DNA of 64,000 nt from DATLGB01 sp963724135 (GTDB lineage: Bacteria; Actinomycetota; Thermoleophilia; Solirubrobacterales; Solirubrobacteraceae): the NCBI GenBank assembly GCA_963724135.1, contig CAVRTA010000004.1, forward strand, positions 1 through 64,000, written 5' to 3'. The notes beneath the pieces were generated by a model that was not told where the DNA came from, ran no database searches, and worked only from the letters and a program-made list of their open reading frames with translations. Below, one piece after another: positions 43,923 through 53,200 of this stretch. Numbering within the stretch: the stretch's first letter is position 1; every line of letters begins with the position of its first letter. A program made the position numbers and the translations under genes.

Positions 43923-44411
43923 GTGAGCGAGCTCGACGTCGACGCGCTCGGCGACACCGTCGACCGGCTCTATCGCGCCGCCTGGGCGCTGACCGGGGAC
44001 CGCCATGAAGCCGACGATCTGGTGCAGGACACCTATGCCAAGGTGCTGGCGCGCCCGCGCACGGTCCAGGGCGGGCAGGAGCTGCCGTATCTGCTGCGCT
44101 CGCTGGTCAACATGCACCACAGCCGTTTCCGGCGCCGCCGGCGGCGCCCCGCCGAGGTTCCGCTCGAGGCGACGTTGCCGACGCATGCGCCCGGTCCCGA
44201 CGAGGCGTACGCGGTGACGGAGCTGTTCGCGGTCATCGCCGGCCTTCCCGAGGAGCAGCGCGGCGCGGTGATCGCGGTCGACGTCGTCGGCCTCAGCTAC
44301 GCCGAAGCCGCGGCACTGCTGCAGATCCCCGAGACGACGCTGACCAGCCGGCTCCACCGCGCGCGCAAGCGCGCCGCGGAGCTGCTCGATCCCGAGGAGG
44401 CGCGGCTGTGA
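43923..44411 (+). CDS. ECF-type RNA polymerase sigma factor
   Basis: A 162-residue sigma-70-family protein. Region 2 is LYRAAWALTGDRHEADDLVQ then DTYAKVLARP; region 4 is LPEEQRGAVIAVDVVGLSYA, EAAALLQIPETTLTSRLHRA. GTG 43923 is chosen because the family N-terminus starts there, although the frame is open upstream. Its stop overlaps the anti-sigma gene start (GTGA). No promoter consensus for it was found in the window. Confidence 0.85.
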   Translation: MSELDVDALGDTVDRLYRAAWALTGDRHEADDLVQDTYAKVLARPRTVQGGQELPYLLRSLVNMHHSRFRRRRRRPAEVPLEATLPTHAPGPDEAYAVTELFAVIAGLPEEQRGAVIAVDVVGLSYAEAAALLQIPETTLTSRLHRARKRAAELLDPEEARL

Positions 44412-44974
44412 ACGACGGCACCGAGCCCATCGGCGAGCGCATCCGCGCGGCGAGCGAGCGCGTCTCGGCGCCACTGGGGCTGCGCGAGCACGTTTCCCGC
44501 GCGCAGGCCGCGAAGCGCCGGCCGCAGCGGCCGTCGCGCCTCGCACTGGCCTTCCTCGGCCTCATGCTGGCCACGATCGCGACGGTCGGTGCCCTCCTGG
44601 CCCCGGAGCCGCCCACCGTCGCGCAGGTCGCGGCCGCCGCGCTGCACGCTCCCGAGGACGCGGCGCCCGACGGCGACAGCTACCTGCCCGGCTTCCGGGC
44701 GATCGGGACGCGCACCGACACCGTCGACGGCCGCCGTGCCGAGACCGTCATCTACCGCCGTGGCACCGTCGGCGTCCACTACACGGTCGTCGAGGGCAGG
44801 CCGCTCGACCTGCCCGCCGGCGACCGCGCCCGCGCCGGCGACCGCGAGCTCGCGCTCGCCCGCGACGGCGGCGTCAGCCTCGTCGTGTGGCATCAGGAGG
44901 GCAAGACCTGCATCCTCGCCTCGCGCGCCACCACTCCCGAGGCGATGGCGGAGCTGCTGCGGAGCCGGTCGTAG
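44408..44974 (+). CDS. anti-sigma factor, single-pass membrane protein
   Basis: A 188-residue protein with a short cytoplasmic part (residues 1-45), one helix (LALAFLGLMLATIATVGALL) and an outside domain with RAETVIYRRGTVGVHYTVVE, RELALARDGGVSLVVWHQEG and one cysteine. Topology and the four-base overlap with the sigma factor show the partner. A zinc-binding HxxxCxxC motif is absent. The outside domain would take the stress signal. The following 147 bases (44975-45121) hold no gene; a small palindrome AATACCTGGGGTATT lies at 45035-45049. Confidence 0.8.
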   Translation: MNDGTEPIGERIRAASERVSAPLGLREHVSRAQAAKRRPQRPSRLALAFLGLMLATIATVGALLAPEPPTVAQVAAAALHAPEDAAPDGDSYLPGFRAIGTRTDTVDGRRAETVIYRRGTVGVHYTVVEGRPLDLPAGDRARAGDRELALARDGGVSLVVWHQEGKTCILASRATTPEAMAELLRSRS

Positions 44975-45121
44975 ACGCCGGCGCGCCTGAGACGACCGTG
45001 AACGCGTCGCTGGATCGCTCCCGAGGTCCTCGCAAATACCTGGGGTATTCCCTTCGGACCCCGTGACCGCCCAGCTCGGTTCACGCCCGTCTCAGTCGAG
45101 CCGTCTGTCTCCGACAGGCTC

Positions 45122-46552
45122 CTAGGCGAGCTTGACCGGCACCGCCTGCGGCGTCTTGGCGCCCGGCGGGGCGATGCTCAGCGTCACCTCGTCTCCGGAG
45201 ACGAAGCCGGTGGCCGCGTCGCAGTAGGCACGCAGCGTCGGCGCGGCGATCGGCTTGCCGCCGACCCCGGCCAGCAGCGATCCCGGCTCGACTTCCGCGG
45301 CGGCGGCCGGCGTCCCCTCGATCGCGCCCGTGATGCGCAGTCCCGTCGGCAGACCGCGCAGCTCGTCAGGCTTCGGATACGCCGAACGTGAAACCGGTCC
45401 AGGCCTCCGCACGGCCCGCGCGCAGCTCGGCCAGCACGCGCCGGGTGTGGTCGATCGTGATCGCGTAGTTGACGTTCTGCAGCGCCCGGCCGTCGGAGCC
45501 GGTCGTGCGCGCGGCCGAGTCCACGCCGACGACGCGCGCATCCAGATCGACCAGCGGCCCGCCCGAGTTGCCGGGGTTCAGCGGCGTGTCGGTCTGCAGC
45601 ACCTCGGGGTACGCGGGGACGTCGGGCGCCGGGTCCTTGAAGGTCGTCGAGCGCGCCGAGACGACGCCGCGGGTCGAGCCCGGATCGTCGCCCGCGGCGG
45701 CGTCGGCCGGGAACCCCATCGCCACCACCGTCTCGCCCTGGCGCACCGACCCGGCCGGCGCCAGCCGGGCCGTGACGAGGCCGCTCGTGTCACGCACTCG
45801 CAGCAACGCCAGGTCCTCGCACGGGCGCCACGCCCACCACCGTCGCCGGCCGTGACTTCCCGTCCGCGGCGACGGTGAACGTCTCGCCCTGATTGAGGAC
45901 GTGCCCGTTGGTGACGATGAGGCCCTCGCTCGCGTCGAGGACCCAGCCCGAGCCGGTGCCCGCCAGGGCGCCGTCGCGCTCGGTGGTCACCAGCACGGTC
46001 GACGGGCGCAGCTTGGCGACGACCTGCGGGACGCGGTCGTCGTCGCCGCCGGCCACGCCAGCACGCACGACCCCCACGGCGATCAGCAGCGCGCCGGTCG
46101 CCGCGAGCAGCCCGGCGCGCGTCGCCCGCCGTGTCCCCGCGTCCACCAGCCGCCGCACCATCGACTGGGTGGCGAGCTCGGGGCAGCTCGGTCTGCCCCG
46201 CCGGGGTGCGGTTGGTGACCGCCGGCGGCCGCCCCGCGGGACGCCCCTCGTCGGTCGGCGAGCGCCGCGTGACGGCGATGCACGACGTCGCCGATGCGGA
46301 TCTCCTCGCCGCCCTCGAGCTCCGCGTCGGAGACCCGCTGCCCGTCGACGATGGTGCCGTTGGCCGAGCCGAGGTCGCGCAGCCGCCAGCGGTCTGGCGC
46401 CGAGCGGCAGCAGCTCGGCGTGCTGGCGCGAGGCGCGCGCGTCGCGGACGACGAGGTCCGAGCCGCGCTGGCGGCCCAGCGACGAAGCGCCCCTCCTCGG
46501 GAAGCTCGACGGCCGTCCCGGCGTCAGGCCCGCTGCGGACTGAGAGCCACAC
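45122..46552 (-). CDS. FHA-domain membrane protein with trypsin-like and PDZ domains, frame-disrupted
   Basis: About 470 residues after repair. GTG 46552 opens the FHA domain (WLSVRSGPDAGTAVELPEEG, RASRQHAELLPLG, SANGTIVDG). One membrane helix follows (AGLLAATGALLIAVGVVRAG). Outside lies an HtrA-type protease: LIVTNGHVLNQGETFTV (His), EDLALLRVRD (Asp), NPGNSGGPLVDL (Ser). The end is a PDZ domain (GLPTGLRITGAIEGTPAAAA, VEPGSLLAGVGG). At least four indels occur. The FHA domain would bind phospho-threonine made by the kinase gene just upstream, linking it to envelope proteolysis. Confidence 0.78.
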
Positions 46553-46555
46553 GCC

Positions 46556-47972
46556 TCAGCCGGCGACGCGCCGGAGCCGAGCAGGCGCCGCAGCTTGACC
46601 TGCAGCTGCAGCGGCGAGAAGGGCGTCGCCAGCGCCGTCGTCGGCGCCGATCGCGGCGAGCTGACGGCGCCCGGTCTCGCGGCCTGCCCCGAGCAGGACG
46701 ACCTTGCGTCGCGCGTGACCGCGTCGCCGCGCAGCGCGGACGGTGATCGCGGCGCCGCGTCGAGCGCCGGCGACCAGGACCACGTCGGGACGGCGTCGCG
46801 CGCCAGCGCGACCACGGCCTCGACGCCGTCGGCCTCGACGATCTCGCAGCGGTCGGCGATCGCCACGCGCGCCGCGGCGCGTGCTCGCGGCGTCGAGGCC
46901 GGCCGAGCAGCACGATCGCGCGCTGGCCCGTCGGCCCGACGATGCCGGTGAGCGACTTGATCATCGACTCGCCGTCCGGACGCGAGGTCGGGGGCGGCGT
47001 CGTCAGGCTCCCCGGCGGCTCGGTGTGGATCGTGCCCGGGTCGCCGGAGGGCGGGATCGGGCGCGAGATCGAGGAAGGAGGACGGCGGCTGCCCGACGAG
47101 GACTCCGACAGCGGGCCGTGCGGCGTCGACGACGGCGCGCGCCGCCTGGATCAGGTCCTCGCAGGTGGCGAAGCGGCGGTCGGGCGACTTGTCCATCGCC
47201 TTCTGCGACCACCGCGTCGAGCCCGTCGGGCAGGCCCTTGCGCTTGTCGGACAGCTTCGGCGGCTCGTCGTGCAGGTGCGCGTAGAGCACCGCCATGTCG
47301 TTGTCGCGCGGGAACGGGACCTCGCCGGTGAGCGTGTGGAAGATCAGGCAGCGCGAGCGCGTAGACGTCGGCGCGCCCGTCGACCTCCTTCTTCCCCTCG
47401 ACCTGCTCGGGGGCGAGGTAGTGCGTCGTGCCGACCACCTCGCCGACCCGGGTCAGGCTGTCGCCGGCGCGCGAGCCGCGGTCCTTGGTGAGCCCGAAGT
47501 CGGTCAGGTAGGCGTGGCGGCCGTCGATGAGGACGTTGGCGGGCTTGACGTCGCGGTGGATCAGACCGGCGACGTGGGCGGCGTCCAGCGCGGCGGCGAC
47601 CTGGCGGCCGATGTCCAGCACCCGGTAGGGGCCGAGCCGGCGCTCCTCGCGCAGGATCGCGGCCAGGTCCGGGCCGGGGACGTACTGCATCGCGATGTAG
47701 AGCAGGCCGTCGATCTCGCCGGCGTCGTAGACCGTGACGACGTTCGGATGCGTGAGCGTCGCGGCGATCCGGGCCTCGCGCAGGAAGCGCTCGCGGAAGT
47801 CGGCGTCGTCGGCCAGATCACGGCGCGATGATCTTCAGCGCCGCGCGGCGCCGGAGGGTCTGGTGCTCGGCCAGGTAGCACCACGCCCATGCCACCACGG
47901 CCGATCCTGGATTCGATCCGGTAGCCGGCGACGACGTCCCCGGGACGTGGGTCTTGCGGCTGCGTCCGGCAT
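46556..47972 (-). CDS. Ser/Thr protein kinase with receiver-like domain, frame-disrupted
   Basis: About 470 residues after repair. Kinase motifs: GYRIESRIGRGGMGVVYLAE (Gly loop), AALKIIAP (Lys), GLIHRDVKPANVLIDG (catalytic), YLTDFGLTKD, GTTHYLAPEQVEGKKEVDGR, and the end DKSPDRRFATCEDLI. After a linker comes a receiver-like domain (VAIADRCEIVEADGVEAVVA, then RALRGDAVTRDA) where the phospho-acceptor Asp appears to be missing. The TGA at 46556 is taken as stop, three bases before the FHA gene; a fusion with it cannot be excluded. ATG 47972, with GGAG four bases before, is the preferred start. Confidence 0.75.
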
Positions 47973-47983
47973 CATGCTCCAGC

Positions 47984-49028
47984 ATGGCAGACGCCGACGA
48001 CTCCGATCAACGCGCAGGGGCATCTGACCGGTCCACCGTACTGAGAGGCGCCTGGATCCTGGTCGCCGGGCCGGATGCGGGTACGGCGGCGCGGCTGCGC
48101 GCGACGCTGGCCGCGCGCGGCGTCGCAGCGGTCGAGCTGGCCATCGACACCGAGGAGGCGATCAACCGGGCGATCACCGCCCAGCCCGACGCCATCCTCG
48201 CGCTGCCTGGCTTCGGCTCCGAGCTCGGCCGGCGGCTGGATCCGCTGGGCACCGGCGCGGGGCCTGCCGATCGTGTCGATCGACGACCTTCCCGGGCTGC
48301 CGGCGGGCACCACCGGCGACGAGGTCGTGCTCGACCGGCTGGCGCTGCTGCTGGAGCGTCACCGCCTGCGCGCGCGAGTGCGCGACCTCGAGGCGGTGCT
48401 GGCGTCCGATGCCGTCAGCTCGCCAGCGGGCGGCCGACGAGGCGCAGCGCGACGCGCTGATCCGGCTCGCGCAGGCCGCCGAGTACCGCGACGACAACAC
48501 GTGGGAGCACACGCAGCGCGTCGGCGCGATGGCGGCGCGCCTGGGCCGCAGGGTCGGGCTCGACGACGACGAGGTCGACGCTGATCCGGGTCGCCGCGCC
48601 GCTGCACGACCTCGGCAAGATCGCGATCCCGGACACGATCCTGCTCAAGCCCGACAAGCTCACCGACGAGGAGTACGAGGTCGTCAAGACCCACGCCGCG
48701 CTCGGCGCGCGCATCCTCGAGGAGTCGACGTCGCCGCTGTTGCGCATCGCCGAGCGGATCTGCCGCTCGCATCACGAGCGCTGGGACGGCAGCGGCTACC
48801 CGGACGGCCTCGCGGGTGAGGACATCCCGCTCGCCGGGCGCCTCGTCGCCGTCGCCGACGTGTTCGACATCCTCGTCCACGAGCGCCCCTACAAGGAGGA
48901 GATGTCGGTCGACGACGCGGCCGAGGAGCTGCGCCGCAACGCCGGGACCCAGTTCGATCCCGACCGTCGTCGACGCCTTCGAGGAGCTCGGCGCCGCCAC
49001 CTGGCAGGCGCTCGCCTCCGAGATCTGA
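47984..49028 (+). CDS. HD-GYP domain protein with pseudo-receiver, frame-disrupted
   Basis: About 345 residues after repair. ATG 47984 overlaps the kinase's start region. Residues 25-135 look like a receiver (WILVAGPDAGTAARLRATLA, QPDAILALPGFG) without the acceptor Asp. A coiled-coil leads to the HD-GYP domain: NTWEHTQRVGAMAARLGRRV, APLHDLGKIAIPDTILLKPD, SHHERWDGSGYPDGLAGEDI, VADVFDILVHERPYKEEMSV. Expected to hydrolyse c-di-GMP. Indels near 48255, 48420, 48583 and 48960. Confidence 0.82.
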
Positions 49029-49098
49029 CGGGGGTTGGGGTCCAGGCTCTAGGCCGGAGCGTCAAGCGCGGCGCTGGGTGCGCCGATGTAAGGCAGGC

Positions 49099-49977
49099 AT
49101 GCCCCGCCACCTGCGTCCATGTCTTCCTGCTCTGTCTCGCCGCTCTGATCGCGGGCTGCGGCGGCTCGTCCACGCCCGTCGCGCCGGACGAGCCAGGAGC
49201 GCGTCCAGCCGCGCAGCGCCGGTGGCGCCGTCAACGTGCGGCGTCGACCGGCGGCGGGATCGGTGACGCCACCACGCGGCGATCGCGGCGGCATCAAGCT
49301 CCTCCCGGACACGCAAGGTCCCCGGCCGGTCGAACACCGAGCAGGGCGTCGGCGCCGGCGCCGCCTGCGACGAACACCGACCTCGCCCCGGCGAGGGACA
49401 ACCTGCCGGCCGTCGTCGCGCTCACGCTCTGCCTGCTCAACGGCGAGCGCGCGGACGCCGGCCTCGGGCCGCTCAAGCCGAACGCCAAGCTCGCCTCCGC
49501 CGCGGTCGAGCACTCCCGCGACATGGTCGACCGAGCAGTACTTCGACCACACCGGCAGGGACGGCTCCGACCCCATCGACCGCATCCGCGCCGCCGGCTA
49601 CATCCCGGCGGTCGGCGCATGGACGGTCGGCGAGAACCTCGCCTGGGGCACCGGCGCGCTGGCCACGCCGAAGGAGATCGTCGCCGCCTGGATGCACAGC
49701 CAGGGCCACCGCGAGAACATCCTGCGCGCGCAGTTCAAGGAGATCGGCTTCGGCGTCGTGCTCGGCAACCCGCGCTCCGACCAGCGGGTCCGGAGCGACC
49801 TACACGACCGCGTTCGGCGGCACCGAGACCCTCTCGACCACGCCCGCCCGCAAGCGCAAGACGCGCCGGGCGGCCAGGGGCCGCCGCGCGCGCGTCTCAC
49901 GCAAGCGCCGCGCACGGGCCGCGCGACGGGGCGTCAAGGCCCGGGTCTCCAAGGGCTCCACGCGCGATACGCGCTAG
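49099..49977 (+). CDS. CAP-domain (SCP/PR-1) lipoprotein, frame-disrupted
   Basis: About 290 residues after repair. The likely start ATG 49099 (MPRHLR) leads, after an indel, to VFLLCLAALIAGCGGSSTPV with a lipobox. The CAP domain: LCLLNGERADAGLGPLKPNA, LASAAVEHSRDMV, EQYFDHTGRDGSDPIDRIRA, AGYIPAVGAWTVGENLAWGT, AWMHSQGHRENILRAQF and GFGVVLG. Ends in a basic tail (ARKRKTRRAARGRRARVSRK). Its TAG shares CTAG (49974-49977) with the converging YcnI gene. CAP proteins are extracellular; the bacterial role is unclear. Confidence 0.78.
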
Positions 49978-50663
49978 CCCTTCTTCCGCGTCAGCGCCAG
50001 GCCGCCTGTAGCGAGGCCGAGCGCGCCGAGGATCAGCGCCGCGATCGACAGGCCCTTGGACTCCTTCTCGACCACGCGGGTCGTGGAGGCCGCGGGCGCA
50101 GGCTCCCCCTCGCCCTCGTGGCTCGCGTCCTCGGCGTGACCCGCTCCGCCCGTCGAGTCCTCGATCAGCCCCCCGGCGTCGGAGATCGTGATCGTCGGCG
50201 CGGGCTTCTCGGAGTCCGGCTCACCGATCCAGCGCACGACCTCGCCGTTCTCATAGGTCTGCAGGGACTTGAAGGTCAGCGTGTCGCCGGCCTCGCCGGG
50301 CACGAGGACCGACACCGGGAACTCGCGGAACTGCCCCGGCGGGATCAGGCCGCCGCTGAACGTGACCTCCGTGAACTGGGTGGGGATCTCGCCGTGCGGG
50401 GTCTGCACCGGGTCCGCGGGCCTCTCGTTCTTGTAGGCGACCTTCCAGCCCGGGGGCACCTCCGCCGAGAGGAAGGCGAAGCCGTCGGGCAGCTGCACCT
50501 GCACCTTCGTCGTGCCGGCGTCGTCGCGTTCGTTGGGCACACGAATGTCCAGCACCGCGAACGAGCCCTCCGGGATCACGTTGGGGTGCACGGTGACGTG
50601 GGCAGACGCCGTGGCGGGCAGCGCGAGCGCGGCCGCGACGGCGAGACTGGTAATCCTTCTCAT
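49974..50663 (-). CDS. YcnI-like (DUF1775) copper-linked protein
   Basis: A 229-residue exported protein: signal MRRITSLAVAAALALPATASA, directly followed by HVTVHPNVIPEGSFAVLDIR with the N-terminal histidine that in YcnI proteins binds Cu(II) after signal cleavage. The middle has TKVQVQLPDGFAFLSAEVPP and GWKVAYKNER, the Trp of the copper site. A C-terminal helix (LSIAALILGALGLATGGLAL) plus KKG anchors it. ATG 50663 overlaps the CopC-CopD stop as ATGA; third gene of the operon. Confidence 0.9.
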   Translation of the reverse strand: MRRITSLAVAAALALPATASAHVTVHPNVIPEGSFAVLDIRVPNERDDAGTTKVQVQLPDGFAFLSAEVPPGWKVAYKNERPADPVQTPHGEIPTQFTEVTFSGGLIPPGQFREFPVSVLVPGEAGDTLTFKSLQTYENGEVVRWIGEPDSEKPAPTITISDAGGLIEDSTGGAGHAEDASHEGEGEPAPAASTTRVVEKESKGLSIAALILGALGLATGGLALTRKKG

Positions 50664-52176
50664 CGGATCTCTACCTCCGTGTCGGTGGTGAACTGGTCGA
50701 AGTCGGAGACGCGCGCGGTGACGGTCAGAGTCCAGTCGCCGCGGCGCGGGAACGTCGCCTGCTGCGCCACGTAGTGGCCGGGGCCGGCCTTGCGCAGCTC
50801 GACGGGAAGAGCGAGGTCGCCGCGCGACGCCTCGGCCGTGACCTCCTTGGGGCGGTCGAACTGCGCGCCCGTGCGGCGGTCGAAGAGGTACAGATGCAGC
50901 TCGTTGACCCCCGTGCGGGCGGGATCGATCGTGAGCTCCATGCGCGCCGGCCCGATGACGGCGCTGCGGTTGACGGGGCCGACGTCGGCGTCCTTGCCGG
51001 GCACGTACGTCGCCAGCGCGCCGGTCACGCCGAGCACGACCGTGGCGACGGCGAGCTCCGCGCGCAGCGTCCGCAGCGGCGGCAGGGCGCGCCGGCGGTG
51101 GAAGGCGCCGAATCCGAGCAGCACCGCGAAGAGGCCGAGCTTGATCAGCACGGCGCGGCCGTAGGCGGTGTCGAGGAGCTCGCTCCACGCCGAGAGCTCG
51201 ACGACCGACTGCAGGACGCCGGTGAGGAGCACCACGCCGACCAGCGCCAGCGCCAGGCTCGAGAAACGCGCGATCGCCGGCTCGGCCAGGTCCCGCCGTC
51301 CCCGGGTGGCCGGCCGCAGGGCGAGGACTAGCGTCGCCAGCCCACCGATCCAGGCTGCGACCGCGATCACGTGGACGAGGTTGGAGACGAGCATCAGGGC
51401 GCCCTCGACGCTGGCGTGCCCCCCGCCGCGGGGACGACCGCGAGGCCGCCGGCGGGCAGCACCGCCCAGCCCGAACGGCGCAGCGCGGCCACGGCGAGCC
51501 ACCCGACGCCCGCCAGCAGCCAGGTGACGCCGAACTGGGTGTCGAGCCGCGCCTCCAGCGGGCCGCCGCTCGCCTGCGCGCCGTGCAGGAAGAGGCCCGC
51601 CACGGCGCTGAGCACACCCGCCACCGCCGCCACCAGCAGCAGCCGCGAGACCGGCGCCGAGTCGACGCCCTTCGGCCAGCACAGCGCGAAGAACAGCAGC
51701 GCGCCGAGCGCGAGCACGATCGCCGCGTATTGGACGGCGCGCGCGGTCCCGAGCGCGGTCGCGGTGACCGGCCCGCTCTGGCTGGTCTCCAGCAGCCGGC
51801 CCACGCTCTGCGCCCCCGGCCCGCCGCTTCCGATCGTGAACGAGAAGCCGCCCGAGACGGGGTGCGAGTCTGCCGAGATGACGCGGTAGGTGGCCGTATA
51901 GCCGCCGTCGGGAAGGTTCCCGAGCAGGTCGATGCCGACCCGGTCGCCGTCCGCGCGCGGGTCACCCTTCTGGACCTCGCGGCCGCGGCCGTCGAAGACG
52001 CGCACCGAGCCCGCCCCGGCGGTCACGTTCTCGGAGAACCGCAGCTCGATCTGCTCGGGAGCACGGTCGAGTTGCGCGCCCCGCGCGGGTTGCGTGTCCT
52101 GGAGCTGAGCATGCGCCGACGCCACGCCCTCGAGGGCGAACATCGCCAGCAGCGCGATCAGTGCCGCGCGTCTCAC
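50660..52176 (-). CDS. CopC-CopD copper resistance fusion, one frameshift
   Basis: About 505 residues after repair. Signal RRAALIALLAMFALEGVASA, then CopC: HAQLQDTQPARGAQLDRAPE, RVISADSHPVSGGFSFTIGS with His ligands. CopD follows with about eight helices (AAIVLALGALLFFALCW, HVIAVAAWIGGLATLVLAL, GRAVLIKLGLFAVLLGFG). The C-terminal part (MELTIDPARTGVNELHLYLF, RRGDWTLTVTARVSDFDQF) is a YtkA-like domain. The frame shifts near 51410. GTG 52176 overlaps the upstream stop. Likely imports or handles copper at the membrane. Confidence 0.88.
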
Positions 52177-52820
52177 CAGGACTCTTCGGCCGGCCGGTCC
52201 GCGCGGACGCGCCGCCGCCGGGCCACGATCGCCCAGGCGGACATCGCGACCACCACCACGCCACCGACGATCAGGAAGGCGACGGGCGTGCCCGCCGACG
52301 GCGTCCAGAAGAGCTGTCCCGCTATCCGCCCCTGGCGGCCGTCGATCGTCAGCGGCACCTTCCAGTCGAAGACCTTCGTGCGCTTGCCCGGGTCCGTCAC
52401 CTGCGGGGGGCGCTTCTTCGCCATCCAGTGCATGCGGTGGTCGTGCCACTGGAAGCGGCGCGTCCTGCTCAGAACCTTCCACTGCGGTGGGTCGGACCCC
52501 TTGACGCCGGCGGGGATCCTCGCGCCGCCGAAGCGCTCCTCGTTGAGGTAGTGGGCCGGCGACTGCGTGTTGACCGCGACCGTCCCGTCCGCGTCGATGC
52601 GCGCGTAGGGCTCGTCGTTGTAGCCGTAGATGACGACGTCCTCGTCCGAGCCGTTGATGAGTTGCAGCTGGTCGTCGCGGTTGAGGACCTCGACGGTGAT
52701 GCCCGGCGTGCGCGGGGTCACCGCGCCGACGATGCTCAGGTAGTTCGGGTTGGCCTGGTGCGCGGACGCCGGGGCTGCGATGAGCAGCGCGAGCGCCGGC
52801 GCGGCCATGTAGCGGTGCAT
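52173..52820 (-). CDS. secreted membrane-anchored protein, first gene of the copper operon
   Basis: A 215-residue protein with signal MHRYMAAPALALLIAAPASA followed at once by HQANPNYLS, an N-terminal His as in its operon partners. A beta-rich region (GITVEVLNRDDQLQLINGSD, DVVIYGYNDEPYARIDADGT, RRFQWHDHRMHWMAKKRP) has a HDHRMHWM cluster suited to metal binding. One C-terminal helix (VAFLIVGGVVVVAMSAWAIV). It is seen with CopC/YcnI in other actinobacteria; function untested. The stop overlaps the CopC-CopD start. Confidence 0.82.
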   Translation of the reverse strand: MHRYMAAPALALLIAAPASAHQANPNYLSIVGAVTPRTPGITVEVLNRDDQLQLINGSDEDVVIYGYNDEPYARIDADGTVAVNTQSPAHYLNEERFGGARIPAGVKGSDPPQWKVLSRTRRFQWHDHRMHWMAKKRPPQVTDPGKRTKVFDWKVPLTIDGRQGRIAGQLFWTPSAGTPVAFLIVGGVVVVAMSAWAIVARRRRVRADRPAEESW

Positions 52821-52840
52821 GTCTCTTCCTCGGTTCGTGT

Positions 52841-52869
52841 TTCACAAAAGGGACGGACCCTTTTGTGAA
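52841..52869. promoter_or_regulatory. perfect 12-bp inverted repeat upstream of the copper operon
   Basis: TTCACAAAAGGG, ACGGA, CCCTTTTGTGAA. It lies 21 bases before the start of the operon at 52820 and 23 bases after the end of the gene at 52892. It might be the terminator of that gene or the operator of the operon. The lack of a T-run after the stem favours a protein site or a mixed role. Confidence 0.55.
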
Positions 52870-52891
52870 GGCTGGTCGCGGGCTTCTGGAG

Positions 52892-53182
52892 CTAGGCGAC
52901 CACGGGCGGCCCGCGCAGCGTGTGCACGGAGCGCTCGAGGAGGGAGGTGAGGGTGGTCGCGCGCCGCGGCGGCCGGATTCGCAGCTGCGGACGCGGACGC
53001 GGCACGTGCAGCGCGCGGCGGGCGACGATCAGCTTCTCGCCGGGAAAGCGCCCGGCCAGCGGGGCGGCGGCGATGAGCAGGAACGGGGCCAGCGTGAGCG
53101 CGAGCGCGGGATGACCGCACGCGGCGACGACCGCAAGCGCGACCCCCGCCGTCACCAGCCATCCCTGTTGCCTGACCGCCAC
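52892..53182 (-). CDS. small hydrophobic protein of unknown function
   Basis: 96 residues from GTG 53182: VRQQGWLVTAGVALAVVAAC, GHPALALTLAPFLLIAAAPL (two helices) and a basic tail (ALHVPRPRPQLRIRPPRRAT). Placed on the same strand as the copper operon. No known family; helices and codon use support a gene. It is divergent from the epimerase gene with only 18 bases between starts. Confidence 0.55.
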   Translation of the reverse strand: MAVRQQGWLVTAGVALAVVAACGHPALALTLAPFLLIAAAPLAGRFPGEKLIVARRALHVPRPRPQLRIRPPRRATTLTSLLERSVHTLRGPPVVA

Positions 53183-53200
53183 GGCCCGTACTGTACGGCC

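Noticed and set aside
45035..45049. AATACCTGGGGTATT palindrome as an operator or terminator
   Set aside because: Only six base pairs and no clear relation to a start or stop; noted but not supported.
52865..53200. In-frame extension of the epimerase gene far upstream of ATG 53201
   Set aside because: It lies antisense to the small membrane gene and has no family similarity; the conserved N-terminus begins at 53201.
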